Of a DNA stretch of 64,000 nt, positions 54,610 through 63,877 are shown in pieces. The notes under the pieces were generated by a model that did no database searches, was not told the origin of the DNA, and saw only the letters and a list, made by a program, of their open reading frames with translations. This DNA is from Pseudoclavibacter sp. AY1H1 (GTDB lineage Bacteria; Actinomycetota; Actinomycetes; Actinomycetales; Microbacteriaceae): positions 186,001 through 250,000 of the forward strand of contig NZ_PSXX01000002.1 of the NCBI RefSeq assembly GCF_002931055.1. Reading direction: 5' to 3'. Position numbers and translations under genes: made by a program. How positions within the stretch are numbered: position 1 is the stretch's first letter; each line of letters begins with the position of its first letter.

Positions 54610-56681
54610 GCGAGGAATGCTGCGGCCCGGCCGAACCCCCGCGAGGAGGCGCCCCGCGTCGGCCGCTGCTGCTCCGCTCGGGGCCGTCACCCGCCTCCGA
54701 CAACCTTCCTCCGTCGCCGGTCGTCGCTGCGGGATGCGGAGACGACGACGGGGATGCCTGCTGCGGACCTCGGCTGGCGTCGGCGGCCACACTGGCTTCG
54801 GCGACCTCACCGGCCTCCGCAGCCGAGCCGACGGGCGGACCGCCCGTCGCCGCGCCCTGGTGGCGGGATCGGGCGCTCCTGCCGTCCGCGGTGTCGGGCG
54901 TCGCGCTGATCGTCGGCTACGGGTTCGAATGGGGCGGGACGCCCGCCGCCGCGGTCGCCTTCCATGCCATCGCCCTGCTGGCCGGGGCCTCGACCTTCGT
55001 CCCCGACACGCTCCGTCGCCTCGCGCGGGGCCGCCTCGGGGTCGGGCTGCTTATGACGATCGCCGCGATCGGTGCCGTGCTCCTCGGGCACGTGGGCGAG
55101 GCCGCAGCACTCGCGTTCCTCTTCTCCCTCGCGGAGACGCTCGAGGGCCGCGCGATGTCGCGGGCCAAGGATGGGCTGCGCGCGCTCCTCGCGCTGCTCC
55201 CGGAGACGGCGATCGTGGTCCGCACCGGCGGCACCGCGACCGTTCCGGCCAGCGAGGTGCGTCGCGGAGATGTGCTGCAGCTCGGCGCCGGTGACCGCGC
55301 CGCCACGGATGGCATCGTGCGGGAGGGCCGATCGAACGTCGACACGTCGGCGGTCACGGGCGAGTCCATCCCCGTGCAGCTCGAACCGGGAGACGCGATC
55401 GCGGCCGGGACCATCGCCATCTCCGGCGCTCTGCGCATCGAGGCCACGGCCGACGGTCGGGACAACTCGCTGACCCAGATCGTCGAGCTGGTCCGGCAAG
55501 CCCACGCCAAGAAGGGGAACCGCGCGCGGTTGGCGGACCGCATCGCCCGCCCGCTCGTGCCGACGGTGCTCGTGCTGGCGCTGCTCATCGTGGCGTTCGG
55601 GTTCCTCGTCGGAGATCCGGCGCTCTGGACCGAGCGTGCCCTGGTCGTGCTCGTCGCCGCCTCTCCCTGCGCCCTCGCGATCGCCGTCCCGGTGACCGTG
55701 ATCAGCGCGATCGGCTCCGCCTCGAAGCTCGGTGTGGTCATCACATCCGGTGCTGCGTTCGAGCAGTTCGGAACGATCCGAACCATCGCGTTCGACAAGA
55801 CGGGCACGCTGACCATGAACGACCCGCGCGTCGTCGAGGTCGTTCCGGGGGCCGCTTGGACCGGGCAGGGTGTCGTCGACCTCGCGGCTGCCCTCGAGGC
55901 CGTCAGCGGGCATCCGCTCGCCAGCGCGATCACTGCGGCGGGTGAGGCCCCCTTGACCGCCACCGACGTCGAGGAGCTCGCAGGACTCGGCATAGCCGGC
56001 CAGGTGGATGGCGCGGCCGTGCGAGTGGGCAACACGAGGTGGCTCCCGCCGCTCGGCATGGAGGTCGCGGCCGAGACGCTGGCGGGCAATGGCATGACGG
56101 TCGTCGTGGTCGAGGTCGATGGCAGCATCGCAGGCCTGATCGGCGTCCGCGACGAGCTGCGCCCGGATGCTGCGGACGCCATCGATCAGCTCTCCCGGCT
56201 CGGCATCCGCTCCCTCATGCTGACCGGCGACAACACGCAGACCGCGCAGGCACTCGCATCGCAGGCGGGGATCGCCGAGGTGCACGCCGAGCAGCTTCCG
56301 GCGGACAAGGCCCGCGTCATCGAACGGCTGGCGTCCAAGACGCCGACCGCGATGGTCGGCGACGGCATCAACGACGCCCCGGCGCTCGCCACGGCAACCG
56401 TCGGGATCGCCATGGGGACCCATGGGTCCGCCGCGGCGATCGAGTCCGCGGACATCGCCTTCACGGGAAGCGACCTCAGGCTGCTTCCGAGCGCGTTCGC
56501 GCACGCCAGACGCGGACGTCGCATCATGACCGTCAACATCGCGCTTGCGCTCGCCATCATCGTGGTCCTGTTCCCGCTCGCGCTGTTCGGCGTGCTTGGC
56601 CTCGCCGGGGTCGTGCTCGTGCACGAAGCCGCGGAGCTGCTCGTCATCCTGAACGGCGTCCGAGCCGCGCGCCGACGCTGA
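54606..56681 (+). CDS. Heavy-metal P1B-type ATPase
   Basis: 691 residues from GTG. The N-terminus is Cys-rich (EECCGP; CGDDDGDACCGP) and lacks a classic metal-binding domain. The transmembrane metal site is SPC (353-355) instead of CPC; phosphorylated Asp397 is in DKTGT; HP motif SGHPLAS and GDGINDAPAL are present; the C-terminal helix reads HEAAELLVILNG. SPC pumps usually export Co/Fe-type ions, while CmtR senses Cd/Pb, so the substrate is uncertain. Confidence 0.93.
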   Translation: MSEECCGPAEPPRGGAPRRPLLLRSGPSPASDNLPPSPVVAAGCGDDDGDACCGPRLASAATLASATSPASAAEPTGGPPVAAPWWRDRALLPSAVSGVALIVGYGFEWGGTPAAAVAFHAIALLAGASTFVPDTLRRLARGRLGVGLLMTIAAIGAVLLGHVGEAAALAFLFSLAETLEGRAMSRAKDGLRALLALLPETAIVVRTGGTATVPASEVRRGDVLQLGAGDRAATDGIVREGRSNVDTSAVTGESIPVQLEPGDAIAAGTIAISGALRIEATADGRDNSLTQIVELVRQAHAKKGNRARLADRIARPLVPTVLVLALLIVAFGFLVGDPALWTERALVVLVAASPCALAIAVPVTVISAIGSASKLGVVITSGAAFEQFGTIRTIAFDKTGTLTMNDPRVVEVVPGAAWTGQGVVDLAAALEAVSGHPLASAITAAGEAPLTATDVEELAGLGIAGQVDGAAVRVGNTRWLPPLGMEVAAETLAGNGMTVVVVEVDGSIAGLIGVRDELRPDAADAIDQLSRLGIRSLMLTGDNTQTAQALASQAGIAEVHAEQLPADKARVIERLASKTPTAMVGDGINDAPALATATVGIAMGTHGSAAAIESADIAFTGSDLRLLPSAFAHARRGRRIMTVNIALALAIIVVLFPLALFGVLGLAGVVLVHEAAELLVILNGVRAARRR

Positions 56682-56707
56682 CCGGCGGCGCCCCGGGCCG
56701 ACGAGAC

Positions 56708-58270
56708 CTAGTCGCGGCGCTTCTTGCCCGACACCTCGAAGTTCGTCTCGCGCGTGGTCTGGAACTCGACGTTCTTCGGTCGGTACGAGCGCACCCGTCC
56801 GACGATGGTGAAAGCGACGACCCCGGCCAGCACGACGTAGAGCGCCACGGCGATCGGGCTCGCGAAGAACACCGAGTAGTCACCGCCCGAGCTCAGCAGG
56901 GCGTCACGGACGTTGGTCTCCATGAGGGGCCCGAGCACCATGCCGATCATGAGCGGAGCGAGCGGGATCCCGAAACGGCGCATGGCGAACCCGAGCAGGG
57001 CGAGGAGCAGCAGCATCCACAGGTCGAAGATCGAGGCGGACGTCGCGAAGATGCCCATCGCGCAGAACACGGCGATGCCCGGGTAGAGGTACTGCTTCGG
57101 GATGTCTGCGAGCTTCGCCCAGAGCGGGGCGAGCGGCAGGTTGAGCAGCAGCAGCACGACCATGGCGATGAAGAAGCTCGCGAGCAGGCCCCAGACGAGG
57201 TCGGGCGCACGCTCGAAGAGCAGCGGCCCAGGCTGGATGCCGTACTGCTGGAAGGCGGCGAGCATGATCGCGGCAGTCGAGGACACCGGGAGCCCGAGAG
57301 CGAGCAGCGATGCCATGGCGGTGCCCGTCGTCGCGTTGCCCGCCGCTTCCGGCGCGGCGAGACCGCGGATGGCGCCCTTGCCGAACTCCGGATCCTTGCG
57401 GCGCCCGTCGATCTTCTTCTCCAGGCTGTACGCCATGAACGTCGGCACCTCAGAGCCGCCGACGGGGATGACACCGAAGGGCAGGCCGATGCCCGTGCCT
57501 CGGATCCACGCGGGGAGTGCGTTGAAGAACTCGACGCGAGACAGGCGAGGCGTGCGGCTCGACATCATCGAGACGCTCGCCGGCTCGCGGCGGGCCCGGG
57601 ACGCCACACGGAAGACCTCGCCGAGCGCGAGCACGGCGACGGTCACCGTGACCAGCGAGATGCCGTCGAACAGCTCGGGCACGCCAGCTGTGAAGCGCTC
57701 CGTGCCCGTCACCGAGTCGATGCCGATGACCGAGATGCCGAGGCCAAGCGTGAGGCTCGCGAGTCCGGCCACCACCGAGTCGGCGACGATCGACGAGGTC
57801 GCGATAAAGGCGAAGAGCGCAAGCGCCACGTACTCGGCGGGCCCGAAGTTCGACGAGAGCTCCGCGAGCGCCGGCGCGAGGAAGACGACCGCGATGGAGG
57901 ACACGAACCCGCCGATGAACGCGCCGATGGCCGCCGTCGCGAGTGCCTGCGGCGCGCGTCCGGCCTTCGCCATCGCATGCCCCTCGAAAGTCGAGGCGAT
58001 CGCCGACGACGAGCCCGGCGTGTTCATGAGGATGGCCATCGTCGAGTCGCCGAAGAGGCCGCCGAAGTAGACGCCGGCGAACAGGATGAACGCCCCGGTC
58101 GGGTCGAGTGCGAACGTCATCGGCAGCAGCAGCGCGACTGCCATCGACGAGCCGAGACCGGGAAGCACGCCGACAGCGGTGCCGAGAAGGCAGCCGATGA
58201 ACACCCACATGAGGTTGATCGGGGTCAGTGCCCCTTCGAAGCCGCCGAGAAGGCTGTTGATGATGTCCAT
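56708..58270 (-). CDS. tctA: Tripartite tricarboxylate transporter large permease TctA
   Basis: 520 residues with about 11-12 helices. TctA signatures GVLPGLGSSMAVALLLPMTF, GGLFGDSTMAILMNTPGSSSAIAS and the internal repeat GLPVSSTAAIMLAAFQQYG. It forms the channel with TctB. One base separates it from tctB; last gene of the operon. Confidence 0.95.
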   Translation of the reverse strand: MDIINSLLGGFEGALTPINLMWVFIGCLLGTAVGVLPGLGSSMAVALLLPMTFALDPTGAFILFAGVYFGGLFGDSTMAILMNTPGSSSAIASTFEGHAMAKAGRAPQALATAAIGAFIGGFVSSIAVVFLAPALAELSSNFGPAEYVALALFAFIATSSIVADSVVAGLASLTLGLGISVIGIDSVTGTERFTAGVPELFDGISLVTVTVAVLALGEVFRVASRARREPASVSMMSSRTPRLSRVEFFNALPAWIRGTGIGLPFGVIPVGGSEVPTFMAYSLEKKIDGRRKDPEFGKGAIRGLAAPEAAGNATTGTAMASLLALGLPVSSTAAIMLAAFQQYGIQPGPLLFERAPDLVWGLLASFFIAMVVLLLLNLPLAPLWAKLADIPKQYLYPGIAVFCAMGIFATSASIFDLWMLLLLALLGFAMRRFGIPLAPLMIGMVLGPLMETNVRDALLSSGGDYSVFFASPIAVALYVVLAGVVAFTIVGRVRSYRPKNVEFQTTRETNFEVSGKKRRD

Positions 58271-58271
58271 G

Positions 58272-58850
58272 TCAGATCCCTCCGCCGAAGATCGCTCCGG
58301 CTGGCAGGTTCACCGAGAGGAGCCCGGCGAACAGCAGGTACAGCACTGATGAGAAGGTGAGCGAGACGAGGATGTCCCGCACGGGGCTGGGCGACGCGAA
58401 CGCACGCGCCATGGTCCAGAACAGCAGGCCGGCCGCGAGGATCCAGCCGAGCGGCTGGAGCAACAAGATGAAGGCGACGAACCCGCCGACCGCCCACGCG
58501 ACGCGAGACCAGTCGCTGTACCAGCGCGGACCGCCCTGGCCGAGCACGCTGATCTCGGCCGTGCGCAGATCGCTGTGCACGTCCTCCGGCAGCTGCGGCT
58601 TGCGGATGATGCCGATGGCCAGCAGCACCGCGAACAGGTAGAGGAGCGCGATGATCACACCGGGGAAGAACCCTGGTCCGGGGGGATCCGTGTCCGGGGC
58701 GACGTCCATCGTGACCTGGCCGTAGAGCAGGTAGCTCGCGAAGGCCACCAGGATGGCGGGGAAGATGAGCCCGGATCGTCCGGTCCACCAGCTCGGCTGG
58801 GCTTCCCCGGTGTCGAAGTCGTCGAGATGCGTCTCGGTGTGTGCGGTCAC
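58272..58850 (-). CDS. tctB: Tripartite tricarboxylate transporter small permease TctB
   Basis: 192 residues with four predicted helices, the usual size for TctB. Conserved DPPGPGFFPGVIIALLYLF near residue 55. It overlaps the tctC gene by 4 bp. Confidence 0.9.
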   Translation of the reverse strand: MTAHTETHLDDFDTGEAQPSWWTGRSGLIFPAILVAFASYLLYGQVTMDVAPDTDPPGPGFFPGVIIALLYLFAVLLAIGIIRKPQLPEDVHSDLRTAEISVLGQGGPRWYSDWSRVAWAVGGFVAFILLLQPLGWILAAGLLFWTMARAFASPSPVRDILVSLTFSSVLYLLFAGLLSVNLPAGAIFGGGI

Positions 58851-59851
58851 AGTCCCAGCTCCTCAAGTAGTGCCTCGGTGCGGGCCATGTCCTCGACGAG
58901 GAACGCGTCGAGCTCCGGTCCCGTCAGCCAGGAGTCCTCCCAGCTCAGACGAGTCAGCACTTCCTGCCACTCGTCGCTCTCCCGGAGCTCGCTGAAGATC
59001 TCGAGCTGCTGCTGGAAGGCCTCGTCGCTCACCCCGGGGGCTGCGAGGAGTCCGCGCCAGTTGGCGACCTCGACGTCGTAGCCCTGCGACATGATCGTCG
59101 GGATGTCGACGCCTTCCAGCTCTTCAGCCCCGCTCACCGCGAGGGCGCGGACTTTGCCAGCTTCGATCTGGTCGGAGACGTCGTTGTAGCCGGTCGCGAC
59201 CGCATCCACCGTGCCGTTCAGGAGCGCCTGGATCGCCTCGCCGCCGCCCGACTTCGGGATGTAGGTCAGCTCGGCTGGCGGGATGCCTGCGGCCTGCGCG
59301 AGCTCGGCGATGAGCAGGTGGTCGATGGTGCCTGCGGAGCCGCCCGACCATGGGATGGACTTCGGGTCGGCGGCCCACGCATCCACGAGCTCCTGGAGGG
59401 TCGTGTGCGGGGAGTCGGCTGGCACGATGATGACGTCGTAGTCCTCCGCGAACTTCGCGACGGGTCGCACGTCGTCGAAGCCGACCGGTGAGTCGTTGAG
59501 CGCGATTCCGCCGGTCATGCCCGACCCGGTCACGAGGAGGGTGTCGCTGCGACCCGTCATGGTCGTGAAGGTGCCGAGTCCGATGGTTCCGGCGGCGCCC
59601 GGGATGTTGACGACCTGCACGTTGCCGACGAGGCCCGTCGCGCGCAGCGCCTGCTGCTGCTCGCGGGCGAACCCGTCCCAGCCGCCGCCGGGGCCAGCGG
59701 GAGCGATGAGCGTGAGGTTCGCGCTCACGTCCTCGGCCGCCGATGAGCGGCTGATGGAAAGCGCCGTCGCCGAGGCGACGATCGCCACTGCGCAGACTCC
59801 GACGACGACGTTCACGACGCGTCGGAGCGTTGATCTGGGTGTCTTTGACAT
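58847..59851 (-). CDS. tctC: Tripartite tricarboxylate transporter binding protein TctC
   Basis: 334 residues with a signal peptide (about 1-39), then the Bug/TctC fold: LIAPAGPGGGWDGFAREQQ, VNIPGAAGTIGLGTF, and DAVATGYNDVSDQIEAGKVRALAVSG. It captures a carboxylate outside the membrane. The mature protein has no lipobox. GGAG precedes the ATG. Confidence 0.92.
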   Translation of the reverse strand: MSKTPRSTLRRVVNVVVGVCAVAIVASATALSISRSSAAEDVSANLTLIAPAGPGGGWDGFAREQQQALRATGLVGNVQVVNIPGAAGTIGLGTFTTMTGRSDTLLVTGSGMTGGIALNDSPVGFDDVRPVAKFAEDYDVIIVPADSPHTTLQELVDAWAADPKSIPWSGGSAGTIDHLLIAELAQAAGIPPAELTYIPKSGGGEAIQALLNGTVDAVATGYNDVSDQIEAGKVRALAVSGAEELEGVDIPTIMSQGYDVEVANWRGLLAAPGVSDEAFQQQLEIFSELRESDEWQEVLTRLSWEDSWLTGPELDAFLVEDMARTEALLEELGL

Positions 59852-59892
59852 GAAACTCCGTTGTTTCCTGTGAGGGAGGTGGCGTGGGCGGT

Positions 59893-60390
59893 TCAGCCCG
59901 TTGGGGTGGCGAGGACGACGACGCCGTCCTCGTCGGCGGCGAGGAACTCGCCCGGACGGAAGACGACCGAGCCGAACTCGACAGCGACATCGCGCTCACC
60001 GAGGCCGTCCTTCGTCGACCGCCGCGGGTTGGTGCCGATCGCCTTGACGCCGATGGGCAGCGCGGCGAGCTCCTCGGCGTCTCGGACGACGCCGTTGACG
60101 ACGAGCCCCGCCCAGCCGTTGGCCGCGGCCCTCGCGACCATGTTCCCGCCGGCCATGGCCGCGTGCAGCGAGCCGCCGGCGTCGACGACCAGGACGCGGC
60201 CGTCGCCAGGCTCCTCGACGATGGCCTTGAGCTGGAGATTGTCGACGGGAGAGCGGAAGGTCGCGATGCGCCCGGAGAATCGGAGGAACCCGCCGAGGTC
60301 GCGGAGCTGGAGGTCGCACGACTGGATGCTGTCCTCGTACTGGTCGACGAGATCGGTTGTGCTCACGTGGGTGCTGCCTGCCATCTTCAT
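59893..60390 (-). CDS. RraA-family protein
   Basis: 165 residues of RraA fold: NLQLKAIVEE, VLVVDAGGSLHAAMAGG, and VVNGVVRDAEELAALPIGVKAIGTNPRR. Family members include the RNase E inhibitor RraA and 4-hydroxy-4-methyl-2-oxoglutarate aldolases; an R-D pair (103-104) sits 20 residues after Gly82, a spacing reported for the aldolase branch. The catabolic context favours an enzyme. It overlaps acnA by 4 bp. Confidence 0.85.
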   Translation of the reverse strand: MKMAGSTHVSTTDLVDQYEDSIQSCDLQLRDLGGFLRFSGRIATFRSPVDNLQLKAIVEEPGDGRVLVVDAGGSLHAAMAGGNMVARAAANGWAGLVVNGVVRDAEELAALPIGVKAIGTNPRRSTKDGLGERDVAVEFGSVVFRPGEFLAADEDGVVVLATPTG

Positions 60391-63065
60391 TCGCCTTTCT
60401 CGGAGGTTGTCGGCTTCTGCTGGTGTCTCGCAGCGGCGCGGTCGAGCGCGTACGGCAGCACGCCGCCCGAACGGAGGTAGCGCTGCTCGAGCGAGGTGTC
60501 GACGCGTGCGCGCACGACGAACGAAGTGGTGCTGCCGGTCTCGGGATGCACCGCGACCACCTCGAGGCGGTCGGGCACGTCGGTGTCGGCCGCGAGGCCG
60601 CGGATGCTGAAGCTCTCGGTGCCGTCGAGCCCGAGCGTGTCGGCGTTCGCCCCGTCCTCGAACTGCAGCGGGAGCACGCCCATGCCGACCAGGTTGGAGC
60701 GGTGGATGCGCTCGAAGGACTGCGCGATCACGGCCCGGACTCCCAGCAGGCGGGTGACCTTCGCGGCCCAGTCCCGGGACGACCCGGTTCCGTACTCACG
60801 CCCTGCGAGCACGATGAGCGGTACCCCCGCGTCGGCCGCGGCGTCTGCGACGGCGTGGATCTCGCGGATGGGCGCCATCACCGCGGGCTCCCCCGCGAGG
60901 AAGTCGCGGGTGCTCCCGCCGTTGCCCGCTGGCACCAGGCGGTTGACGAGGCGGGTGTTCGTGAACCCGCCGAGCTTCATGACCCGCCAGTTGCCGCGCC
61001 GCGAGGCGTAGCTGCTCAGGTCGCGGGCACCGACCCCGAGCTCGGTCAGGTGCCTGCCCGCCGCGCTGGCGGCCGGGATGCGGCCGGCGGGGCAGATGTG
61101 GTCGGTCGTCACCGAGTCCTCGAGGAACATGAGCACTCTCGCGCCCTCGACGTCGGCACTGCCTGCCGCGGCGTCGAGCTCGAGGAAGGGCGGCCGCTGC
61201 AGGTAGGTCGAGGCCGCCTCCCAGGCGAAGCCGTCGCCGCCGGGAGCATCCAGCCCCTGCCAGTTCTCGTCGCCGTCGAAGATGGTCGAGTAGGCGTCGG
61301 TGTACATCTCGGGGTCGATGGAACTCGAGACGGCCTGCTGGATCTCCTGGTCGCTCGGCCAGATGTCGGCGAGGTGGACCGGGGCACCCGCCGCGTCGTG
61401 CCCGACTGGGTCGCGGGTCAGGTCGACGTGCATCGTGCCGGCGAGCGCATAGGCGACGACGAGCGGGGGCGAGGTCAGGAAGTTCATGCCGACGTCGTTG
61501 TTGATGCGGCCGTCGAAGTTGCGGTTGCCCGACAGCACGGAGGCGACGACGATGCCATCCTGCTCGATGCCGGCGAGCACCTCGGGGAGGAGGTCGCCCG
61601 AGTTGCCGATGCAGGTCATGCACCCGAACCCGACGAGCCCGAAGCCGAGCTCCTCGAGCGGCGACATGAGCCCGGCCTTCGCGAGGTAGTCGGTGACGAC
61701 TCGAGACCCGGGGGCGAGGCTCGTCTTCACCCACGACTTGGACCGCAGGCCGCGCGCCCTGGCGTTTCGCGCGAGCAGCCCGGCCGCCATCATGACCGCG
61801 GGGTTCGACGTGTTGGTGCAGGAGGTGATGGACGCGATCGCGACGGCGCCATCGGGAACGGCACGCTCCCCCTCGCCGGAGGCGAGCGGCGCGACCTGGT
61901 GCGCCTCCGCGAGGGCTCGCGCGCTCGCGGCGGGCGCATCCGCCAGTTCGATGCGGTCCTGTGGCCGCCGCGGGCCGGCCAGGCTCGGCGTGATGCCGTC
62001 GAGGTCGACGACGACCCGACGGTCGTACTCGGCCGGGTTGCCTGGGTCGCTCCAGAGCCCCTGGGCTCGCGCGTAGGTCTCCACGAGGCTCGCCTGCTGC
62101 TCGCTTCGCCCCGTCATGAGCAGGAACTCGATCGTCGCCTCGTCGATCGGGAAGATCGCGGATGTCGAGCCGAACTCGGGGCTCATGTTGGCGATCGTGC
62201 ATCGTGTCGCGAGCGAGACCTCGGCGACTCCTGGACCGTGGAACTCGACGATGTTGCCGACGACACCGAGGGCCCGCATCCGCTCGGTGAGTGTCAGCAC
62301 CAGGTCCGTCGCCGTCACGCCTGGTCGGAGGCGTCCGATGAGCTCGACACCCACGACGGGCGGAATCAGCATCGTGACGGGTTCGCCGAGCATGGCGGCC
62401 TCCGCCTCGATGCCGCCCACGCCCCATGCCAGGACGGAGAGGCCGTTGACCATCGTGGTGTGCGAGTCGGTGCCGGCGACGGTGTCGGGGAACGCGCAGC
62501 CGTCGCGCACCGTCACGACGTCGGCGAGGTACTCGACGTTGACCTGGTGCATGATCCCGGCACCGGGCGGCACGACCTCAAGCCCGGAGAACGCTTCACG
62601 CCCCCACTTGATGAACCGGTACCGCTCGGCGTTGCGCTCGTACTCGCGGCGGACGTTGAGGGCGGGGGCGTCCGGCCTCGCGAAGAAGTCCGTGACCACC
62701 GAGTGGTCGACGGTGAGCTGAGCGGGAACTTCAGTATCGAGGAGCGCTGGATCGATGCCGCGTGCAGCGAAGGCATCGCGCATGGCCGCGAGATCGGTGA
62801 GCACGGGCACGCCGTTCGTGTCGTGCAGGAAGACGCGAGCGGGATGGAACGCGATGTCGTGTGTGCCAGCACCCCCGGAGACGAGCGCGTCGATGTCTCT
62901 CCGGGTGACGACCTCACCGTCGTGATGTCTCAACAGGTTCTCGAGGATGATGCGGTGCGCGAACGGCAGCCGTTCCGCCCCGGGGACGGCTCCGATGGGC
63001 CAGATCTCGAGGTCGCCGTAGGCGGTGGCGAGAACCCTCGTCGTCGCTCCGGTGTCCGTCAGCAT
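60387..63065 (-). CDS. acnA: Aconitate hydratase (AcnA/IRP type)
   Basis: 892 residues. Fe-S ligands are in ITSCTNTSNP and GFGCMTCIGNSG; VAGTDSHTTMVNGL and the C-terminal swivel domain GREYGTGSSRDWAAK are present. It isomerises citrate and isocitrate or a related tricarboxylate. The true start (63065, GGAGGAAGC upstream) lies well inside a longer open frame. First gene of the acnA-rraA-tctCBA operon, so it may be a catabolic rather than the core TCA copy. Confidence 0.95.
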   Translation of the reverse strand: MLTDTGATTRVLATAYGDLEIWPIGAVPGAERLPFAHRIILENLLRHHDGEVVTRRDIDALVSGGAGTHDIAFHPARVFLHDTNGVPVLTDLAAMRDAFAARGIDPALLDTEVPAQLTVDHSVVTDFFARPDAPALNVRREYERNAERYRFIKWGREAFSGLEVVPPGAGIMHQVNVEYLADVVTVRDGCAFPDTVAGTDSHTTMVNGLSVLAWGVGGIEAEAAMLGEPVTMLIPPVVGVELIGRLRPGVTATDLVLTLTERMRALGVVGNIVEFHGPGVAEVSLATRCTIANMSPEFGSTSAIFPIDEATIEFLLMTGRSEQQASLVETYARAQGLWSDPGNPAEYDRRVVVDLDGITPSLAGPRRPQDRIELADAPAASARALAEAHQVAPLASGEGERAVPDGAVAIASITSCTNTSNPAVMMAAGLLARNARARGLRSKSWVKTSLAPGSRVVTDYLAKAGLMSPLEELGFGLVGFGCMTCIGNSGDLLPEVLAGIEQDGIVVASVLSGNRNFDGRINNDVGMNFLTSPPLVVAYALAGTMHVDLTRDPVGHDAAGAPVHLADIWPSDQEIQQAVSSSIDPEMYTDAYSTIFDGDENWQGLDAPGGDGFAWEAASTYLQRPPFLELDAAAGSADVEGARVLMFLEDSVTTDHICPAGRIPAASAAGRHLTELGVGARDLSSYASRRGNWRVMKLGGFTNTRLVNRLVPAGNGGSTRDFLAGEPAVMAPIREIHAVADAAADAGVPLIVLAGREYGTGSSRDWAAKVTRLLGVRAVIAQSFERIHRSNLVGMGVLPLQFEDGANADTLGLDGTESFSIRGLAADTDVPDRLEVVAVHPETGSTTSFVVRARVDTSLEQRYLRSGGVLPYALDRAAARHQQKPTTSEKGE

Positions 63066-63143
63066 GCTTCCTCCGTCTCCTACTGCTCTGTAGGTTATAG
63101 GCTCGATGCTACACGATGCCGGGACGCTTGCTACGATCAGTGC

Positions 63144-63854
63144 ATGCCAGCCCCTGCCTCCCCAGCGCGGCCGCTCTTCAGAAGCAAGAGCGAGCTCGCC
63201 TACGAGGAACTCCGCCGCCGCATCCTGACCGGCATCTACGCACCAGGTGACGTCATCGGCCAGACGAAGCTCGCCGCAGAGCTCGGCCTGAGCACCACAC
63301 CACTTCGAGAAGCACTCAAGCGCCTCTCGACCGAGGGGCTCGTCGACCTCGGCGCGCACCGGGACGCTCGAGTCATCCCGCTCTCCCAGGCGGAGGCCCA
63401 GAACCTCTACGAGGTCCGCGCCGCCGCCGACCCCCTCGCCTGCGCCCTGGCGGCCGAACGTCGCGACGACTCCGACCTCACCCGCATCGAGGCAGCGCTC
63501 GGCGAGCTGGAGCCGCTCACCGGCGTTGCCTCCGCAGAAGCGCTCGACGCCCATCGTCGCTTCCACCGCTCGATCTACCGGGCAGCAGCGAACCCCACGC
63601 TCCTCGGCATCCTCGATGGACTCTGGGACAAGACCGACCTCTACCGCCAACGGGCCCTTCGAGCTTGGACTCCCACACCTGAGGACCGCGCCAGGGTGCA
63701 CCGCCAGCACAGCGCACTCCGAGATGCGATCGTGGCGGGCGACGCCGAGCGAGCCCGCGAGCTCTCCCACGCCCACATCACGCACAGCCTCGCGCGCCGC
63801 GCGATCGGTGCCCTCGAGACGAGCACAGCGCCACGCAGCGGAACCGCGGAGTGA
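63144..63854 (+). CDS. GntR/FadR-family regulator opposite the tricarboxylate operon
   Basis: 236 residues: winged helix (TKLAAELGLSTTPLREALKRLSTEGLVDLGAHRDARV region) and FCD domain (ALDAHRRFHRSIYRAAANPTL). Divergent from acnA with 78 bp between starts. Likely controls the acnA operon in response to its substrate. Confidence 0.92.
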   Translation: MPAPASPARPLFRSKSELAYEELRRRILTGIYAPGDVIGQTKLAAELGLSTTPLREALKRLSTEGLVDLGAHRDARVIPLSQAEAQNLYEVRAAADPLACALAAERRDDSDLTRIEAALGELEPLTGVASAEALDAHRRFHRSIYRAAANPTLLGILDGLWDKTDLYRQRALRAWTPTPEDRARVHRQHSALRDAIVAGDAERARELSHAHITHSLARRAIGALETSTAPRSGTAE

Positions 63855-63877
63855 CCCACCTGGCGGGGCTCGGCTGA

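Noticed and set aside
63079-63094. CCTAC-TGCTCT-GTAGG as a GntR operator
   Set aside because: Only five paired bases and no second copy; not separable from chance.
60357-63854. A very long plus-strand frame (about 1,165 codons) opposite acnA
   Set aside because: It lies antisense to a clearly conserved aconitase and reads as low-complexity Arg/Gly/Asp-rich sequence. Only the last part, the GntR gene at 63144, is real.
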